Source: an uncultured Alistipes sp.
GTDB lineage: Bacteria; Bacteroidota; Bacteroidia; Bacteroidales; Rikenellaceae
Reading direction: 5' to 3'
Assembly (NCBI GenBank): GCA_949283205.1
Contig: CASDSD010000015.1
Location: forward strand, 1-52,554
DNA: 52,554 nt
The stretch's first letter is position 1. Every line of letters starts with the position of its first letter. The position numbers and the translations under genes are program-made. The notes below the pieces were generated by a model that saw nothing but the letters and a program-made list of their open reading frames with translations, did no database searches and had not been told where the DNA came from. Of the stretch, positions 10,001-18,734 are shown one piece after another.

Positions 10001-10160
10001 GGGCACCTACTACAACACCTCGTCGTGGCGCCTGCAGCCCGTGACGGTCACGGCCGTCGAGGACGGCACCCCCGTCTACCGCTTCAACGGGGCGAAACTC
10101 ACCCCCAACGACCTGCTCTCGCGCTGGCACATGCAGATCGGTGCCAAAGTGGTATTCTGA
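7032..10160 (+). CDS. Oar-like TonB-dependent receptor
   Basis: 1042 residues. Signal peptide (cleavage near VMAQ), then a carboxypeptidase-regulatory-like beta-sandwich (about 20-105; GAVVTL, DVEGNYSI, YLGYKPY). A TonB plug follows (about 115-235), containing NAVTKSGTNELRGSAY. The rest is a large outer-membrane barrel. The SMDAIAQIQV and APYDVRLSGFGGG motifs are typical of Oar-type receptors. No susD neighbour is present, so it is not a SusC/SusD glycan pair; the ligand is unknown. The start at 7032 is supported by the basic n-region MRK; the open frame extends 18 bases upstream. It has its own promoter. Confidence 0.88.
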   Translation: MRKLVCLLLTVLSCDVMAQITTASLRGVVNDSSDHILTGAVVTLSHPVTGTVYVVVTDVEGNYSIHGIRPDEGYDMEVTYLGYKPYKIEGMALRVGDMRVENITMSEDAMLDAVTVATTREDTDMLAKYDEKTIERIPSVSRSLYDIVRLTPEAMATKNGGMSYGGVNNRYNSFMINGMANSDMYGLSTSGTNGGLSNANPVSMDAIAQIQVAVAPYDVRLSGFGGGVLNAVTKSGTNELRGSAYTYYNNQNFYGSHPAGINSGERNALEQQTTQIYGVTLGGPVIKDKLFFFLSGEYNLEESPSSYYPGYEGVSITAEELDRISARYESLTGFDGGGYGRRDVRQRAGSLLATLDWNISDRNRLSASYSYLDARAEDYGNSLTTFTFAGSGYANYSRAHYVGITLESRLADRMHNTFRAGYSRVADGRDPDGGTTLPSVIIKNTGTTGGVTTYIGTDRYAGTNALTQNVVTLTDDLIVDRGSHSITMGMHHELYDIHNIYVANAYGTYTYNSIADFENDLAAVYEYNYSDPDVTGSTVWGPRFRAAELNFYVQDRWSLGRRLQLTYGVRLTMPLIFNTPTANESFNSSAIATANGVRVGDVSQSQVLLSPRLGLSWYKQTGAGRIDIAGGAGIFTGRVPFVWIVNNYSNTGVEQKGIRLTGVSQNGQITQSAADFTAAPSPTTLSNTSFMLNVMDRKFRYPQNFKANLSADLTTHNGWNVGIEALYTKTLYNAVFRNLAVENNGQTISVVSDAAKNEANSLPLYSPATSDYSAVYYMGNTSRGYSYSISGHVGREFASGLSLYASYIFGHSYAVCDVPSSSSSTNWNTVYATDLNNSPLSFSMYDVPHKLTVALGYTKRYARMLEVSAGLVYQMTSGQRYSLCFGESVDFNGDAAYGSTLMYIPTEEELSMMTFADATSRDAWNEYIESDSYLRSHRGQFSERNALQAPTEHHVDLHLAHGFYFGGASKRKLVLSLDIMNFGNLLCNSWGTYYNTSSWRLQPVTVTAVEDGTPVYRFNGAKLTPNDLLSRWHMQIGAKVVF

Positions 10161-10210
10161 CACGACGGAGAGGCGTTTGTAATATTGTCGTAATTTTCGG
10201 CGGGCAGAGA

Positions 10211-10241
10211 TGTGTCGAATAAAATATTTTGCTTACCTTTG
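10211..10241 (+). promoter_or_regulatory. Promoter of the pyr leader and operon
   Basis: TGTG at 10211-10214, 19 bases, TACCTTTG at 10234-10241. The leader ATG lies 18 bases after the -7 element, so the leader transcript begins only a few bases before its start codon. Confidence 0.6.
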
Positions 10242-10259
10242 TGCCGAAGAACGGCTGTT

Positions 10260-10382
10260 ATGAAACGCAGGATCCACATACTCCAAAAGCATGATGCCAT
10301 TGGCGCGAATAATATGGGGTATTGTTTTTCCGGTTTCAACGTCAATTTCTGGCAAATCGTCAATACTGTTTATTGTTTTTGA
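10260..10382 (+). CDS. Putative pyr operon leader peptide (40 aa)
   Basis: A 40-codon ORF between the pyr promoter and the pyrC terminator-attenuator. It is basic at the N-terminus (MKRRIH) and ends in YCF. The coding strand carries two copies of the 10-mer TATTGTTTTT (10320-10329 and 10371-10380); the second runs into the stop codon at 10380-10382, six bases before the hairpin. A T-rich leader translated up to an intrinsic terminator is the architecture of E. coli pyrBI, whose leader is 44 residues. No homology is claimed; this is an architectural match. The alternative is that it is non-coding leader RNA. Confidence 0.5.
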   Translation: MKRRIHILQKHDAIGANNMGYCFSGFNVNFWQIVNTVYCF

Positions 10383-10388
10383 TATATG

Positions 10389-10413
10389 GGCGGCTTTATC
10401 GGTCGCCTTTTTT
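10389..10413 (+). terminator. Intrinsic terminator / attenuator before pyrC
   Basis: GGCGGC (10389-10394) pairs with GTCGCC (10402-10407) with one G-U pair and a 7-base loop, followed by six T (10408-10413). It lies upstream of the first biosynthetic gene and just after the leader ORF, so full-length transcription needs read-through. Confidence 0.65.
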
Positions 10414-10427
10414 GTGCATATAGGGTT

Positions 10428-11705
10428 ATGGAGGCAGGGCATAGAATCGTGTTGAAGGGCGGCCGCGTGACGCGCGGCAGCGAGTCTTTTGTGGCCGACG
10501 TGGTAGTCTGCGGCGACAGGATCGCCGAGGTGACGCCGCAGGCCGACGTGCATCCCGACGACGAGGTTGTGGATTGCCGCGGGTGCATCGTGACGGCGGG
10601 TCTGGTCGACGTGCATGTGCATCTGCGCGAGCCCGGCTTCTCGGCCAAGGAGACCATCGCCACGGGCACGGCGGCAGCCGCGCACGGGGGCTTCACCACG
10701 GTATGCGCCATGCCCAACCTGGAGCCTGCGCCCGACTCGGTGGAGAACCTGCGCCGCGAGACGGAGATCATCGACCGCGATGCCGTGATAAGGGTACTCC
10801 CCTACGCTACCATAACGCGCCGCAGGGCGGGACGCGAACTGGTCGACTTCGCCGCGCTGAAACCCTACGTCGCAGGGTTCTCGGACGACGGCAGCGGCGT
10901 CCAGAGCGAGGAGACGATGCGTGCGGCGATGCGTGCCGCAGCAGCCGAGGGATGTATCATTGCGGCCCACTGCGAGGTGAACGACCTGCTGCGCGGAGGA
11001 TATATACACGACGGAGAGTATGCCGCCGCGCACGGACACAAGGGCATATGCTCGGAGAGCGAGTGGCGCCAGATCGAGCGCGACATAGCGCTGGCGGCCG
11101 AGACGGGATGCCGCTACCACGTATGCCATATCTCGACGAAGGAGAGCGTGGCGCTGATACGCGAGGCGAAGCGCCGCGGCGTGCTCATCACGTGCGAGAC
11201 GGGGCCGCACTACCTCACCATGTGCGACAAGGACCTTCGCGAGGAGGGACGCTTCAAGATGAATCCCCCGATCCGGTCGGCGGCCGACCGCGACGCCCTC
11301 ATCGAGGGGGTGCAGGACGGCACCATCGATGTCATAGCAACGGACCACGCCCCGCATACGGCCGAGGAGAAGTCGCGCGGGCTGGCCGGCAGCGCCATGG
11401 GCGTCGTGGGCCTCGAGACGTCGTTCGCCGTGATATACACGAAACTTGTGAAAACGGGAATAATAACTCCCGAACGCATGATAGAGCTCATGGCGGAGGC
11501 GCCGCGCCGCATATTCTCTCTGGGCGGCGGCCTGCGTGAGGGCGAACCGGCCGACATCGCCGTATTCGACACCGAAGAGGCGTTTACGGTCGATCCCGCC
11601 ACATTCCTCTCCAAGGGGCGCAGCACGCCGTTCGAGGGGTGGTGGCTGCAGGGCACATGCCGCCTTACGCTGTGCAACGGCAGGAAGGTTTACGAAAGAA
11701 AATAA
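10428..11705 (+). CDS. pyrC: Dihydroorotase
   Basis: 425 residues of the PyrC type related to multifunctional-complex dihydroorotases. It catalyses reversible cyclisation of N-carbamoyl-L-aspartate to dihydroorotate, the third step of UMP synthesis, in the cytoplasm. The metal-binding HVHLREPG is near residues 60-67, with a conserved IATDHAPH segment near the C-terminal third and GPHYLT between them. The start at 10428 fits the family N-terminus; an upstream in-frame ATG would overlap the attenuator hairpin. It is first in pyrC-carA-carB-pyrK-pyrD. pyrB, pyrE and pyrF are not in the window. Confidence 0.93.
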   Translation: MEAGHRIVLKGGRVTRGSESFVADVVVCGDRIAEVTPQADVHPDDEVVDCRGCIVTAGLVDVHVHLREPGFSAKETIATGTAAAAHGGFTTVCAMPNLEPAPDSVENLRRETEIIDRDAVIRVLPYATITRRRAGRELVDFAALKPYVAGFSDDGSGVQSEETMRAAMRAAAAEGCIIAAHCEVNDLLRGGYIHDGEYAAAHGHKGICSESEWRQIERDIALAAETGCRYHVCHISTKESVALIREAKRRGVLITCETGPHYLTMCDKDLREEGRFKMNPPIRSAADRDALIEGVQDGTIDVIATDHAPHTAEEKSRGLAGSAMGVVGLETSFAVIYTKLVKTGIITPERMIELMAEAPRRIFSLGGGLREGEPADIAVFDTEEAFTVDPATFLSKGRSTPFEGWWLQGTCRLTLCNGRKVYERK

Positions 11706-11729
11706 TCAGTTAATTCATAATACGAACGA

Positions 11730-12821
11730 ATGAAACCATTTACGAAAAAGTTAGTCCTCGAAAACGGGTGCGAGTTCCTCGGCTACAGTTGCGGAGCCGA
11801 TACCGAACGCGTTTGCGAGTTGGTCTTCTGCACGGCCATGGTGGGTTATCAGGAGATACTCTCCGATCCGTCGTGCGCGGGGTTGATGGTGGTGATGACC
11901 TACCCCATTATCGGCAATTACGGCATTACGGACGAGGATTTCGAGTCGAAATCGGCATCCGTAGGCGCCATGGTTGTACGCGAGTGCAACGACAACCCGA
12001 GCAACTTCCGTTATACGAAAACATTCTCGGAGGTGCTCGAAGAGCAGGGAATACCGGGCATAAGCGGTGTCGACACACGTATGATCACGCGCATAATCCG
12101 TGACAAGGGATGCCGCCGCGCCGCCATCGTGAATGCGGAGACTTCGCGCGAGGCCGCTCTCGAGATGATACGCACGACGCCTGTGGCGACAGACCAGGTG
12201 AAGCAGGTGAGCTGCCGCAAGCGCTGGTTCTCGCGTACGCCCAACCACAAGTACGACATCGTGGCCGTCGACTGCGGCATCAAGTACAGCATCATACGCC
12301 ACTTCAACGAGCGCGAGTGCAACGTGACGGTCGTTCCATACAATACCACTCTCGACGAGATCATGGCATTCAATCCCGACGGCATACTCATCTCGAACGG
12401 CCCGGGAGACCCGGTGAACGTGCCGGAGGTTGTAGAGCTGATAAAATCGCTGCGCGGACGTATCCCCATGTTCGGCATAGGCCTGGGCCACGAGCTCATA
12501 GCGCTGGCATACGGCGCCAAGACGTACCGTATGAAACACGGCCACTGCGGAGGCAACCATCCCGTGCGCAACCTCGACACCAACGCCATCGAGATCACCA
12601 GTCAGGGCCACAGCTTCGCCGTCGACGCCGATTCGCTGAAGGGCACGCCGCTGCACGTCACCCACGTCGACCTGCTGGACGGTACGGTCGAGGGCGTCGA
12701 GTGCGCCGCCGACAGGGTATTCTCGGTGCAGTACCACCCCGAGAGCGCTCCGGGTCCGCACGACAGTTTCTACCTTTTCGATAAGTTCATTAAAATGATG
12801 GAGGAGTATCAAAATGCCTAA
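11730..12821 (+). CDS. carA: Carbamoyl-phosphate synthase small subunit lacking the catalytic Cys
   Basis: 363 residues with the CPSase small-chain domain ([25 protein letters not shown]) and a C-terminal class I glutamine amidotransferase fold (SNGPGDP, GNHPVRN, QYHPES). The family normally has GICLGHQ, where Cys (Cys269 in E. coli) attacks glutamine. Here it reads GIGLGHE: the codon at 12480-12482 is GGC (Gly251), and the following Gln is Glu255. His336 and Glu338 of the triad are kept. Glutaminase activity should therefore be lost, so carbamoyl phosphate would be made from free ammonia, as with mammalian CPS1. It overlaps carB by 8 bases. Confidence 0.92.
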   Translation: MKPFTKKLVLENGCEFLGYSCGADTERVCELVFCTAMVGYQEILSDPSCAGLMVVMTYPIIGNYGITDEDFESKSASVGAMVVRECNDNPSNFRYTKTFSEVLEEQGIPGISGVDTRMITRIIRDKGCRRAAIVNAETSREAALEMIRTTPVATDQVKQVSCRKRWFSRTPNHKYDIVAVDCGIKYSIIRHFNERECNVTVVPYNTTLDEIMAFNPDGILISNGPGDPVNVPEVVELIKSLRGRIPMFGIGLGHELIALAYGAKTYRMKHGHCGGNHPVRNLDTNAIEITSQGHSFAVDADSLKGTPLHVTHVDLLDGTVEGVECAADRVFSVQYHPESAPGPHDSFYLFDKFIKMMEEYQNA

Positions 12822-15800
12822 AAGAACAGATATAAAGAAAGTTATGGTGATCGGTTCGGGTCCGATCGTCATAGGTCAGGCCGCCGAATTCGACTACGCC
12901 GGAACGCAGGCGTGTCTGGCGCTCAAGGAGGAGGGTTACGAGGTGATCCTCGTCAACTCGAATCCCGCCACAATCATGACCGACACCGATATCGCCGACA
13001 AGGTCTACATGGAGCCCCTTACACTGGAGTATGTGGCCAAGATCGTGCGCTACGAGCGTCCCGATGCCATCGTACCGGGACTGGGCGGGCAGACGGGACT
13101 GAACCTGGCCGTACAGCTGGCAAAAAAGGGTATCCTCGACGAGTGCCATGTAGAGATTCTCGGAACATCGTTCCGCAGCATCGAGAAGGCCGAGGACCGC
13201 GAGCTGTTCAAGGAGTTGTGCATAAGCATAGACGAGCCGGTGCTGCCCTCGATCGTGGTCAACACGATGGAGGACGGCGTGAAGGCCGCCCTCGAGATAG
13301 GATATCCCGTCGTGCTGCGCCCCGCCTTCACGCTGGGCGGTACGGGCGGCGGCTTCGCCGATACGGAGGAGGAGCTGCGCGAGATCATGCACAACGCACT
13401 GATGCTCTCGCCCGTACATCAGGTGCTTGTGGAGAAGAGCATCAAGGGTTACAAGGAGATCGAGTTCGAGGTGATGCGCGACAGGAACGATACCGCCATC
13501 GCCATCTGCAGCATGGAGAATGTCGACCCCGTCGGCATACATACGGGCGACTCGATCGTGGTGGCGCCGAGCCAGACCCTCACCGACAAGGAGTACGAGC
13601 TGCTGCGCGGCAGCGCCCTGAAGATCATCCGCGCGCTGGGCATCGAGGGCGGCTGCAACGTACAGTTCGCACTCGACCCGCTGTCGTTCCGCTACTACAT
13701 CATCGAGGTGAACCCGCGCGTGTCGCGATCGTCGGCCCTGGCGTCGAAGGCCAGCGGCTTCCCCATCGCACGCGTCAGCGCCAAGATCGCCGTAGGACTT
13801 ACCCTCGACGAGATACGCATAGCGAACACGCCCGCCTGCTTCGAGCCGGCACTCGACTACGTCGTGACGAAGGTGGCGCGATTCCCATTCGACAAGTTCA
13901 GCGACGCCTCGAACGAGCTGGGCACGCAGATGAAGGCTACGGGCGAGGTGATGAGCATCGGCCGCACGTTGGAGGAGAGCCTCCTGAAGGCCGTGCGCTC
14001 GCTCGAGACGGGCGTATGCCACATATACAACAAGAAGTTCGACGACTACACCGTGGAGACGCTTCTGGAGTATATCCGCAAGGGAACGGACGACCGTCTC
14101 TATGCCATAGCGCAGCTCATACGCAAGGGTGTTGACCTGCTCATAATATACAACCATACCAAGATCGACATGCTCTTCCTCGAGAAGTTCAAGAACATCG
14201 TCGAGCTGGAGAAGACGGTCGCCGCCGCCAAAGGCGATGCCGACGTGCTGCGTGAGGCCAAGCGCATGGGCTTCAGCGACAAATACATCGGACAGCTGTG
14301 GGGCATGAGCGAGTCGGAGATATTCCTGCTGCGCCGCAAGGAGGGCATATTCCCCGTCTACAAGATAATAGACACCTGCGCCGGCGAGTTCGACTCATAC
14401 GTACCCTACTTCTACTCGACATACGAGCAGGAGAACGAGTCTGTGGTAAGCGACCGCAAGAAGATCCTGGTACTCGGTTCGGGTCCCATACGCATCGGCC
14501 AGGGCGTGGAGTTCGACTACTCCACGGTACACGCCATCTGGACGATCAAGGATGCCGGGTACGAGGCCATCATCATCAACAACAACCCCGAAACGGTATC
14601 GACCGACTATACGATCAGCGACAAGCTCTATTTCGAGCCCCTCACCGTCGAGGATGTGATGAACGTCGTCGAACTGGAGAAGCCCGACGGCATCGTCGTA
14701 TCTCTGGGCGGACAGACGGCCATCAACCTGGCCGAACCGCTGTCGAAACTCGGTGTGAAGATCATCGGCACCGACATCGACGCCATCAACAACGCCGAGG
14801 ACCGCAAGCTCTTCGAGAATATCATGGACAAGGTCGGCATACCGCAGCCGGAGGCCGAGGCCGTCACCGACATCGAGGCCGGTGTCGCCGCCGCCAACCG
14901 CATCGGTTATCCGGTTCTGGTACGTCCGAGCTTCGTGCTGGGCGGCCGCGCCATGCAGATCGTGGGCAACGAGGAGACGCTGCGCCACTACCTGCGCTCG
15001 GCCGTGGAGATAAACGAGAAGTCACCCGTGCTGGTCGACAAGTACATCCTGGGCAAGGAGCTCGAGGTGGATGCCATCTGCGACGGAAAGGATGTCTTCA
15101 TCCCCGGCATCATGGAGCATGTCGAGCATACAGGAATACACTCGGGCGACAGTATCAGCGTCTACCCCACCTTCAGCGTCAGCCAGCAGGTGAAGGATAC
15201 CATCATCGAATATACCAGGCAGCTGGGTCTGGCCATCGGCATCGTCGGACTCTACAACATACAGTTCATCGTCGACGGCAATGACAAGGTGTATGTCATC
15301 GAGGTCAACCCGCGCTCGTCGCGTACGGTGCCCTTCCTGTCGAAGTCGACGGGCGTCCCCATGGCCAAGATCGCCACGCTGGTGATCCTCGGCCACTCGC
15401 TGCGCGAGCAGGGCATAACCGAGATCTACCACAAGGAGCGCAACCGCTGGTTCGTCAAGTCGCCGGCCTTCTCGTTCGCGAAGATCCGCGGCGTGGATTC
15501 GTACCTCTCGCCCGAGATGAAGTCTACGGGCGAGGCCATAGGCTACGACAGGAGCCTTACGCGCGCACTCTACAAGTCGCTGCAGTCGTCGGGCATGACG
15601 GTGGCCAACTACGGTACGATCTTCGTCACCATAGCCGACCAGGACAAGGAGCGCGCTCTGCCTCTGATCCGCCGCTTCTACAACCTCGGATTCAACATCG
15701 AGGCCACGAAGGGCACGTGCGAGTTCCTGCGCAGCCACGGCATACGCACGCGCTACCTGCGCAAGTTGAGCGAGGGCAGCACCGAGATATACGATTCGCT

Positions 15801-15996
15801 GCGCAAGGGGCATGTGACCTATGTCATCAATACGATCGACGTAAACCAGCACAGCACGCGCCGCGACGGCTACGACATACGCCGTGCCGCCGTCGAGAAC
15901 AACGTCACGATATTCACCGCGCTGGAGACCGTCAGCGTCCTGCTCGACGTACTGGAGGAGATCACGCTCGGAGTGTCAACCATCGATGCCGAATAG
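12814..15996 (+). CDS. carB: Carbamoyl-phosphate synthase large subunit
   Basis: 1060 residues, the usual full length. Two homologous ATP-grasp synthetase halves are visible: [17 protein letters not shown] near residue 14 and [16 protein letters not shown] near 555. Each half has a LGGQT motif and VNPR metal-site segments ([24 protein letters not shown]). An allosteric MGS-like domain closes the C-terminus. It makes carbamoyl phosphate from bicarbonate, two ATP and ammonia. Its start overlaps the end of carA by 8 bases, indicating translational coupling. All catalytic segments look intact, so the synthetase half of the enzyme should work even if CarA cannot hydrolyse glutamine. Confidence 0.95.
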   Translation: MPKRTDIKKVMVIGSGPIVIGQAAEFDYAGTQACLALKEEGYEVILVNSNPATIMTDTDIADKVYMEPLTLEYVAKIVRYERPDAIVPGLGGQTGLNLAVQLAKKGILDECHVEILGTSFRSIEKAEDRELFKELCISIDEPVLPSIVVNTMEDGVKAALEIGYPVVLRPAFTLGGTGGGFADTEEELREIMHNALMLSPVHQVLVEKSIKGYKEIEFEVMRDRNDTAIAICSMENVDPVGIHTGDSIVVAPSQTLTDKEYELLRGSALKIIRALGIEGGCNVQFALDPLSFRYYIIEVNPRVSRSSALASKASGFPIARVSAKIAVGLTLDEIRIANTPACFEPALDYVVTKVARFPFDKFSDASNELGTQMKATGEVMSIGRTLEESLLKAVRSLETGVCHIYNKKFDDYTVETLLEYIRKGTDDRLYAIAQLIRKGVDLLIIYNHTKIDMLFLEKFKNIVELEKTVAAAKGDADVLREAKRMGFSDKYIGQLWGMSESEIFLLRRKEGIFPVYKIIDTCAGEFDSYVPYFYSTYEQENESVVSDRKKILVLGSGPIRIGQGVEFDYSTVHAIWTIKDAGYEAIIINNNPETVSTDYTISDKLYFEPLTVEDVMNVVELEKPDGIVVSLGGQTAINLAEPLSKLGVKIIGTDIDAINNAEDRKLFENIMDKVGIPQPEAEAVTDIEAGVAAANRIGYPVLVRPSFVLGGRAMQIVGNEETLRHYLRSAVEINEKSPVLVDKYILGKELEVDAICDGKDVFIPGIMEHVEHTGIHSGDSISVYPTFSVSQQVKDTIIEYTRQLGLAIGIVGLYNIQFIVDGNDKVYVIEVNPRSSRTVPFLSKSTGVPMAKIATLVILGHSLREQGITEIYHKERNRWFVKSPAFSFAKIRGVDSYLSPEMKSTGEAIGYDRSLTRALYKSLQSSGMTVANYGTIFVTIADQDKERALPLIRRFYNLGFNIEATKGTCEFLRSHGIRTRYLRKLSEGSTEIYDSLRKGHVTYVINTIDVNQHSTRRDGYDIRRAAVENNVTIFTALETVSVLLDVLEEITLGVSTIDAE

Positions 15997-16000
15997 CGCC

Positions 16001-16741
16001 ATGTACAAAAAGGGAACATACCGCATCATCGAAAACAGGCCCCTCACACCGGCCGTGTACCGTATGGTCGTGGGGGGCAACACGCAGTGGATAACGCGCC
16101 CGGGGCAGTTCGTGAATATCGAACTCGAAGGGTTCTACCTGCGCCGCCCCATATCGGTGTGCGATTACTCCGACAATACGATCACGCTGATATACAAGGT
16201 TGTGGGTCGGGGCACCGAAGCCATGAGCCATATGGAGGCGGGTCGGGACCTCGACATGCTTACGGGGCTGGGCAACGGGTTCGATCCGGACGTGGAGTGC
16301 CTGCGTCCGCTGCTCGTGGGCGGCGGTGTGGGTGTCCCCCCTCTGTACCGTCTGGCGAAGGATCTCATCGCACGCGGCCGCAAGGTGAGCGTGGTGCTGG
16401 GATTCAACACCGCTGCGGAGATATTCTATGCCGACGAGTTCCGCGCGCTGGGCGCCGACGTCCATGTGGCTACGGCCGACGGTTCGTACGGCGTCAAGGG
16501 CTTCGTCACCGATGCCATCCGTGACAAGGAGATCGGCTTCGACTACTTCTATGCCTGCGGTCCCCTGCCCATGTTGAAGACCCTGAGTCTCTCGTGCGGT
16601 ACTTCGGGCGAGTTGAGCTTCGAGGAGCGCATGGGATGCGGCTTCGGCGCCTGCATGGGCTGCAGCTGCAAGACCCTGACGGGGAACAAACGCATCTGCA
16701 AGGACGGGCCCGTGATGAAACGTGAGGAGATAATATGGTAA
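16001..16741 (+). CDS. pyrK: Dihydroorotate dehydrogenase electron-transfer subunit
   Basis: 246 residues. An N-terminal FAD-binding ferredoxin-reductase-like barrel (RPISVCDY) is followed by an NAD-binding part (GGGVGVPPLYRL). The C-terminal [2Fe-2S] site has four cysteines (GCGFGACMGCSC ... RICKDGPV). PyrK passes electrons from PyrD to NAD+ in the class 1B enzyme. The ATG at 16001 is 5 bases after the carB stop; an in-frame ATG at 15986 would overlap carB. Its 3' end is 11 bases before the chosen pyrD start. Confidence 0.93.
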   Translation: MYKKGTYRIIENRPLTPAVYRMVVGGNTQWITRPGQFVNIELEGFYLRRPISVCDYSDNTITLIYKVVGRGTEAMSHMEAGRDLDMLTGLGNGFDPDVECLRPLLVGGGVGVPPLYRLAKDLIARGRKVSVVLGFNTAAEIFYADEFRALGADVHVATADGSYGVKGFVTDAIRDKEIGFDYFYACGPLPMLKTLSLSCGTSGELSFEERMGCGFGACMGCSCKTLTGNKRICKDGPVMKREEIIW

Positions 16742-16747
16742 AGGAGG
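16741..16747 (+). promoter_or_regulatory. Strong Shine-Dalgarno deciding the pyrD start
   Basis: AAGGAGG lies 5 bases upstream of ATG 16753. Strong SD sequences are uncommon in Bacteroidota, so it argues for this start over ATG 16735, which overlaps pyrK. Confidence 0.6.
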
Positions 16748-16752
16748 CAACT

Positions 16753-17676
16753 ATGGCAAACGATTTCGATCTCTCGGTAGATTTGTGCGGCGTGGCTCTG
16801 GACAATCCGGTCATCCCCGCCAGCGGCACCTTCGGCTTCGGCCGCGAGCACAACGAGTTCTACGACATAAACATCCTGGGCGCCCTCTCGTTCAAGGGCA
16901 CCACGCGCGAGGCGCGCTTCGGCAACCCCACGCCGCGCATCGCCGAGTGCCGCGCGGGCATGATCAACTCGGTCGGGCTGCAGAACCCGGGCATAGATGC
17001 CGTCATCGCCGAGGAGCTGCCGCGCCTGCGGTCGATATTCCGCAAGCCGATCATCGCCAACATCAGCGGCTTTTCGGTCGGGGAGTACGCCGAGTGCTGC
17101 GCCAGGATCGACCGCGAGCAGCAGGTGGAGATAATCGAGGTGAATGTCTCGTGCCCCAACGTCCATAACGGAGGCATGAGCTTCGGCACCGACTGTACGG
17201 CCGCCGCCGAGGTGACGCGCGCCGTGAAAAGGGTCACCACGAAACCAGTATTCATAAAGCTCAGTCCCAACGTTACCGACATCGTGTCGATAGCGCGGGC
17301 ATGCGAGGAGGCCGGCGCCGACGGTATATGCCTTATCAACACGATGCTCGGCATGCGCATCGACACCATGCGCCGCCGCCCCGTCATAGCCAACACCATG
17401 GGCGGCTTCTCGGGCCCGGCCATATTCCCTATAGCCCTGCGCATGGTATATCAGGTGGCAGCGGCATGCAAGGTCCCCGTCATGGGCTGCGGCGGCGTGG
17501 AGAGCGCGGCGGATGTCATCGAGATGATGATGGCCGGAGCCACGGCCGTACAGGTCGGGGCCGCAAACCTGAAGAATCCCTATGCCTGCAAGAATATCAT
17601 CGAGGATCTGCCCCGCGAGATGCAGCGGCTGGGCATAACGCGTCTGCGTGACATAATCGGGGCCGCGCAGAGGTAG
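16753..17676 (+). CDS. pyrD: Dihydroorotate dehydrogenase, class 1B catalytic subunit
   Basis: 307 residues from the chosen start (313 from an in-frame ATG at 16735). It oxidises dihydroorotate to orotate using FMN, with electrons passed on to PyrK and NAD+. Family motifs: NPVIPASGTFGFG, FKGTT, NSVGLQNPG, VNVSCPNVHNGG with the class 1 active-site Cys, and GCGGVESAADV near the phosphate-binding end. The next N-terminal residues (DLSVDLCGVALDNP) match where family members begin. It is the last gene of the pyr operon, followed by a strong terminator. Confidence 0.94.
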   Translation: MANDFDLSVDLCGVALDNPVIPASGTFGFGREHNEFYDINILGALSFKGTTREARFGNPTPRIAECRAGMINSVGLQNPGIDAVIAEELPRLRSIFRKPIIANISGFSVGEYAECCARIDREQQVEIIEVNVSCPNVHNGGMSFGTDCTAAAEVTRAVKRVTTKPVFIKLSPNVTDIVSIARACEEAGADGICLINTMLGMRIDTMRRRPVIANTMGGFSGPAIFPIALRMVYQVAAACKVPVMGCGGVESAADVIEMMMAGATAVQVGAANLKNPYACKNIIEDLPREMQRLGITRLRDIIGAAQR

Positions 17677-17693
17677 CATCGACATATCGGGTC

Positions 17694-17742
17694 CACACGA
17701 TGACGGCTGCCGCCAACAACGGCAGCCGTCGTCGTGTATTGT
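17694..17742 (+). terminator. Terminator of the pyr operon
   Basis: GACGGCTGCCG (17702-17712) pairs perfectly with CGGCAGCCGTC (17720-17730). Further ACACGA/TCGTGT pairing lies outside, followed by ATTGTTTTC. Confidence 0.8.
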
Positions 17743-17851
17743 TTTCTAAATAACACATCCACAAACAGGTAAACGGCCTGCAGAAGCCCCAAAAACCCCT
17801 TTTTTGTGATGAATGAGCCCTATCCTGTGACGAAAATTCCGCCGCCGATTC

Positions 17852-17881
17852 TTTCCGTAAAGGGTCGATGCCGTACCTTTG
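17852..17881 (+). promoter_or_regulatory. Promoter of the etfBA-acd operon
   Basis: TACCTTTG at 17874-17881 with TTTC 18 bases upstream. The start codon of etfB is 30 bases downstream. Confidence 0.55.
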
Positions 17882-17910
17882 CGCAGGTTTTTTAAGAATA
17901 TTTAGTATTG

Positions 17911-18717
17911 ATGAAAGGTTTGAAAATCGCGGTACTCGTGAAACAGGTTACCGATACCCGCGAGACGGTGGAGGCAAAGGTCGGGGCCGACGGCACCATA
18001 GACCGCAACGCCCTGCCGGCTATCTGCAACCCCGACGATCTGAACGCCCTCGAACAGGCGCTCCGCATCAAGGATCGTATCGACGGGAGCCAAGTAATAT
18101 TGATAAGCATGGGCCCGCAGCGTGCCGAAGAGGTGCTGCGCGACGGAATATACCGCGGCGCCGATGAGGGAATACTCCTCTCGGACCGCCGTTTTGCCGG
18201 CGCCGACACCATGGCTACGTCGTACGCCCTGGCCATGGCCGCACGCAGGATAAATCCCGACCTGATCCTGGCCGGAAGGCAGTCCATAGACGGCGATACG
18301 GCACATGTCGGCCCGCAGACGGCACAGTGGCTCGGCTGGCCGCAGGTGACATACGCCGAGCAGATCGCGTTGTGCGACGACGGCCGGCTGGAGATACGTC
18401 GCGTCTCGGATGACGAGATCGAGACGGTGCGCACCACCCTGCCTGCGGTGGTCACCGTCGGCGGCAGCGGCGCGGCCGAGTGCCGCCCGAGCAATGTGCG
18501 GCGTATACTCGAGTACAAAAAACAGCCTGTGACAGTGTGGACGGCAGACGACCTGGGCGGCGACGCCGTGCGCTACGGCCTGAGCGGTTCGCCCACGCAG
18601 GTGGTCGACAGCCGCACCATCGTCGCCGAACACAAGGACACCGAGTGGATCGCCGGCGACGAGGCCGCTCTGTCGGATTTCGTGGCACGGCTTGTCGAGA
18701 GCCATATTGTCGAATAG
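17911..18717 (+). CDS. etfB: Electron transfer flavoprotein, beta subunit
   Basis: 268 residues. The N-terminus (KIAVLVKQVTDT) and the nucleotide-binding stretch (LILAGRQSIDGDTAHVGPQTA) are diagnostic of EtfB/FixA. With EtfA it forms a soluble heterodimer carrying FAD and AMP or a second FAD, accepting electrons from acyl-CoA dehydrogenases. It is the first gene of etfB-etfA-acyl-CoA dehydrogenase, 17 bases before etfA. The ATG at 17911 is preferred over a TTG one codon earlier. Confidence 0.92.
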   Translation: MKGLKIAVLVKQVTDTRETVEAKVGADGTIDRNALPAICNPDDLNALEQALRIKDRIDGSQVILISMGPQRAEEVLRDGIYRGADEGILLSDRRFAGADTMATSYALAMAARRINPDLILAGRQSIDGDTAHVGPQTAQWLGWPQVTYAEQIALCDDGRLEIRRVSDDEIETVRTTLPAVVTVGGSGAAECRPSNVRRILEYKKQPVTVWTADDLGGDAVRYGLSGSPTQVVDSRTIVAEHKDTEWIAGDEAALSDFVARLVESHIVE

Positions 18718-18734
18718 CATTAAGCGCAGAGAAG

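Noticed and set aside
7032-10160. SusC of a glycan-uptake pair
   Set aside because: No susD follows, and the plug motifs match Oar-type receptors.
12790-14157. A 455-codon minus-strand frame opposite carB
   Set aside because: Antisense to intact ATP-grasp motifs of carB; the translation has no recognisable domain.
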